Assembly: GCA_023442215.1 (NCBI GenBank)
Contig: JAEZMP010000252.1
Span: 1-6,595, forward strand
Origin: Pseudomonadota bacterium
GTDB lineage: Bacteria; Pseudomonadota; Alphaproteobacteria; Rhizobiales; Segnochrobactraceae
Length of the DNA: 6,595 nt
Direction: 5' to 3'
Shown one piece after another: positions 4,773-6,595 of this stretch. The translations under genes and the position numbers were made by a program. The notes under the pieces are model-generated. The model made no database searches and was not told the DNA's origin. It saw only the letters and a program-made list of their open reading frames with translations. Positions within the stretch are counted from its first letter, which is position 1. Each line of letters begins with the position of its first letter.

Positions 4773-5330
4773 TCACGGCTCCAGTTCGGCGTCCCAGTAG
4801 AGGAAGTCGAGCCAGCTTTCGTGCAGATAGTTCGGCGGGAACAGGCGGCCGTTATTGTGCAGGTCCTGCACGTTAGGGCGGAAGGGCATCTGGCGCGGCC
4901 ACATGTTCACTTCCTTGCAGCTCTTGCTGCCCTTCATCAGGTTGCAGGGCGAGCACGCCGCCAGCACGTTCTCCCACGTCGTCTGCCCGCCCTTGGAGCG
5001 CGGGATCAGGTGGTCGAACGTGAGGTCGTCGCGAGAGCCGCAATACTGGCACTCGAACCGGTCGCGCAGGAACACGTTGAAGCGCGTGAAGGCCGGGTTG
5101 CGGGCCGGCTTGATGTAGGTCTTCAGGGAAACGACGCTCGGCAGCTTCATGTCGAAGGTGGGGCTGCGCACCTTCACGTCGTATTCGGAGACGATGTTCA
5201 CGCGGTCCAGGAACACCGCCTTGATGGCGTCCTGCCAGGACCAGAGCGACAAGGGGTAATAGCTCAGAGGCCGGTAATCGGCATTGAGCACTAGCGTGGG
5301 ATGCGCATCGGGCGAGACGGCGATAGTCAC
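4773..5330 (-). CDS. HNH endonuclease family protein
   Basis: A 185-residue HNH nuclease of a widespread single-copy bacterial type, cellular role unknown. The N-terminal half (TLVLNADYRPL, 12-22; SLWSWQDAI, 28-36; VRSPTFDMKLPSVV, 54-67) is conserved in this subfamily and lies outside the nuclease fold. The nuclease core has a structural zinc site, C94-x2-C97 and C126-x2-C129. Between them are the DH of the active site (D106-H107 in FDHLIPRSKGG), N121 (WENV) and N130, followed by K133. The start is GTG at 5330-5328, with GAGGAG 6 bases upstream; the ATG farther up is out of frame. It has its own promoter candidate at 5383-5412 and converges on the AraC-Ogt gene. The intact active site implies real nuclease activity, but the DNA target is unknown. 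Confidence 0.94.
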   Translation of the reverse strand: MTIAVSPDAHPTLVLNADYRPLSYYPLSLWSWQDAIKAVFLDRVNIVSEYDVKVRSPTFDMKLPSVVSLKTYIKPARNPAFTRFNVFLRDRFECQYCGSRDDLTFDHLIPRSKGGQTTWENVLAACSPCNLMKGSKSCKEVNMWPRQMPFRPNVQDLHNNGRLFPPNYLHESWLDFLYWDAELEP

Positions 5331-5336
5331 GGCCTG

Positions 5337-5342
5337 CTCCTC
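5337..5342 (-). promoter_or_regulatory. Ribosome binding site of the HNH gene
   Basis: GAGGAG on the minus strand is 6 bases before the GTG start at 5330. It overlaps a six-codon reading frame, counting its stop (ATG at 5344-5342, TGA at 5329-5327), whose stop overlaps the GTG. Confidence 0.6.
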
Positions 5343-5382
5343 ATACCGGAATCACGATGACCCCCTGGACGAGCGCAGTCAG

Positions 5383-5412
5383 ATTGTAGAGCCAAGATGT
5401 CGGCCGTGTGAA
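5383..5412 (-). promoter_or_regulatory. Sigma-70-type promoter candidate for the HNH gene
   Basis: On the minus strand TTCACA (5412-5407), an 18-base spacer, and TACAAT (5388-5383). Each box matches the consensus at 5 of 6 positions. The expected start point is near 5376, giving a leader of about 45 bases with a good Shine-Dalgarno. This is the best promoter in the window. Confidence 0.5.
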
Positions 5413-5431
5413 GTCCCGCGGAAATGGGCGG

Positions 5432-5483
5432 TCCGCGCGCAGAGGCGTGCCCGCGCGGATTGCCTCAGGCCCCGGTGCGGGCC
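5432..5483 (-). terminator. Hairpin pair after the hydrolase gene
   Basis: Two inverted repeats lie just past the hydrolase stop: GGCCC (5468-5472) with GGGCC (5479-5483), and the stronger 8-pair TCCGCGCG (5432-5439) with CGCGCGGA (5452-5459). Neither is followed by a clear T-run. Together they sit between the hydrolase stop and the HNH promoter candidate, where a terminator is expected. Confidence 0.35.
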
Positions 5484-5489
5484 GCTCCG

Positions 5490-6152
5490 TTACCGGCCGC
5501 GCGCGAAGGCGTGGGCGAGCGAGGCGAGCCCGATCGCGGCGCCCTCGGCGTCCACCCCGTGGGCAAGGCCGGGCCGCATGTGGCTGTCGACCCGCGCGCC
5601 GGCCAGGGAAAGCGCCTCGGCGGCGATCTGAGTGTAGGGCGCCGGCACCACCTCGTCGTCCTCGCCGTGGATCAGCACCACCTGCGGCGGTGGGCGCACC
5701 ATTTCCATGTCGAGGCGTTCGGCGGCCGGCAGCAGGCCGGAATAGCCGATGATCACCGCCGGCGCGGCGGGTCGTCGCAGGCCGGTGTGCAGCGCCATCA
5801 TCGCGCCCTGGCTGAAGCCGACGAGGGCGAGGTCACCGGGCCCGAGCCCAAGCGATTCGAGTTCCGCGGCGAGAAACGATTCGAGCAGCGGGCGGGCGGC
5901 ATCGGCGCCGCGCGAGAACTCCGAGGGATCGCGGAAGGACAGCGGAAACCACTCCCGCCCGAACGGCGCGCCTCCGCAGGGGAACGGCGCGTGGGGCGAG
6001 AGAAAGGCGACATCCGGCAGCGCATCCGCGAAGGCCTCGGCGAGCGGAACGAGGTCGTCGCCATAGGCGCCGTAACCGTGCAGCAGCACGACGAGCTTCC
6101 GGGCGGCGCCGCCGGAGGCGGGCGCAAGGCGGGGGCCGTCGAGAAGGGGCAT
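5490..6152 (-). CDS. Alpha/beta hydrolase (carboxylesterase/phospholipase family)
   Basis: A 220-residue cytosolic serine hydrolase of the small carboxylesterase/acyl-protein-thioesterase type. Strand and oxyanion-hole motif LVVLLHGYGAYGDDLVPLA (20-38) opens the fold. The nucleophile elbow is GFSQGAM with S114. The triad is completed by D166 in HGEDDEVVP (162-170) and H198 in GLAHGVD (195-201). SPHAPFPC (52-59) and GREWFPLS (65-72) are typical of the family. Likely substrates are short-chain esters or lysophospholipids, but none can be assigned. The ATG at 6152 (MPLLDGPRLAP) was chosen because family members begin just before the LDGP motif and GGTGA lies upstream. An in-frame ATG at 6236 would add 28 Ala/Pro-rich residues and cannot be excluded. 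It is downstream of and probably co-transcribed with the alkA-like gene. There is no signal peptide from the chosen start. Confidence 0.9.
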   Translation of the reverse strand: MPLLDGPRLAPASGGAARKLVVLLHGYGAYGDDLVPLAEAFADALPDVAFLSPHAPFPCGGAPFGREWFPLSFRDPSEFSRGADAARPLLESFLAAELESLGLGPGDLALVGFSQGAMMALHTGLRRPAAPAVIIGYSGLLPAAERLDMEMVRPPPQVVLIHGEDDEVVPAPYTQIAAEALSLAGARVDSHMRPGLAHGVDAEGAAIGLASLAHAFARGR

Positions 6153-6270
6153 TGCAATCACCGTGGCTGACGGGGCGTCCGTCGGGTTGGTTGCGGGGGC
6201 TCCGGGCGCGGCGAGCGGGATGCTCCGCGCCGTCATGCCTGCCCGTTCGCGCCGCGCGCGCCGAAACAGC

Positions 6271-6595
6271 CTATGGCGGCAGCGCCATCCGGCCGGCGCG
6301 GAGCGTGCGATAATAGGCCCAGAACAGCCGCGCCGCCACCGACCGCCACGGCTGCCACCGCAGGGCCTCCGCCGCGACGGTTTCCATCGCCCGGCCTGGC
6401 GGCAGGCCACCGCCGATGCCGAGCCCGGCGGCGACCGCGGTGCGCAGCGCGACGTCGCCCACCGGGAAAACGTCCGGGTGGCCGGCGCAGAACATCAGGA
6501 AGGCATCCCGCGTCCACGGGCCGATGCCGGGAAGCGCCGTCAGCACGGCAACCATCGCCGCGGTCTGCGGTGCCGCGATCCCGGCGGTGCCGAGG
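6271..6595 (-). CDS. DNA-3-methyladenine glycosylase, AlkA type (C-terminal part only)
   Basis: The C-terminal 107 residues of an HhH-GPD DNA glycosylase; the rest lies beyond the right edge. AlkA-type enzymes excise N3- and N7-alkylated purines in base-excision repair. Counting from the first visible residue, the helix-hairpin-helix is LPGIGPWT (21-28), and the catalytic Asp is D47 in FPVGDVAL. The AlkA-typical WQPWRSVAARLFWAYY (80-95) follows. The lack of cysteines of an Fe-S cluster separates it from Nth and MutY. The frame is open through the window edge, so the ATG at 6555 is internal. A gap of 118 bases to the chosen hydrolase start (34 if the earlier start is used) suggests one transcript. 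With the AraC-Ogt gene nearby, both main types of alkylation repair are represented. Confidence 0.92.
   Translation of the reverse strand, partial: LGTAGIAAPQTAAMVAVLTALPGIGPWTRDAFLMFCAGHPDVFPVGDVALRTAVAAGLGIGGGLPPGRAMETVAAEALRWQPWRSVAARLFWAYYRTLRAGRMALPP

Noticed and set aside
6153..6410. Longer hydrolase frame starting at 6410, overlapping the alkA-like gene
   Set aside because: The added residues are Arg-rich and overlap the glycosylase in another frame. Starts at 6152 or, less likely, 6236 fit better.
1..6595. tRNA or rRNA genes, CRISPR arrays, insertion sequences, prophage or plasmid functions
   Set aside because: No tRNA arms, regularly spaced repeats, transposase motifs or integrase motifs were seen on either strand.

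Overview
The window is GC-rich DNA from what is most likely an alphaproteobacterium, probably of the Hyphomicrobiales (Rhizobiales). This is inferred from codon use (GCC, CTG, GGC and TGA stops dominate), from the protein types, and from the gene groupings (MAPEG next to ruvC; nth divergent from a DUF2244 gene followed by an AraC-Ogt fusion; alkA, hydrolase and HNH in a row). I recall these groupings from that order but could not search for them. No mobile element, CRISPR array, rRNA or tRNA gene was recognised, and the region reads as ordinary chromosome.

Layout, left to right. On the minus strand, a MAPEG-family membrane protein (510-887) precedes ruvC (449 to the left edge, 3' end missing). 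A divergent intergenic stretch (888-1102) with an AT-rich island leads into a plus-strand VOC/glyoxalase-fold protein (1103-1501). A structured 206-base leader follows, then a low-molecular-weight-phosphatase/ArsC-like protein (1708-2160) whose phosphate-binding loop has lost its arginine. It converges on nth (endonuclease III, minus, 2305-3168), and the gap holds a 14-bp tandem repeat, a short dyad and a long hairpin. A compact divergent promoter region separates nth from a plus-strand DUF2244 membrane protein (3233-3724), followed by an AraC-Ogt fusion of the Ada type without the Ada N-terminal domain (3828-4733). A 10-bp-stem hairpin separates this from three minus-strand genes: an HNH endonuclease (4773-5330) with its own promoter candidate, an alpha/beta hydrolase (5490-6152), and the C-terminal part of an AlkA-type 3-methyladenine glycosylase (6271 to the right edge).

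Five of the ten genes act, or probably act, on DNA: Holliday-junction resolution (RuvC), oxidised-pyrimidine excision (Nth), O6-alkylguanine reversal (AraC-Ogt), N-alkylpurine excision (AlkA) and an HNH nuclease. The Ogt fusion and AlkA together supply the two classical arms of alkylation repair about 1.5 kb apart, though in different transcription units. No clearly new multi-gene system is visible. The most unusual items are the phosphatase-like protein with a degenerate active site behind a long structured leader, the possibly leaderless nth transcript, and the repeat-rich convergent gap at 2141-2310.
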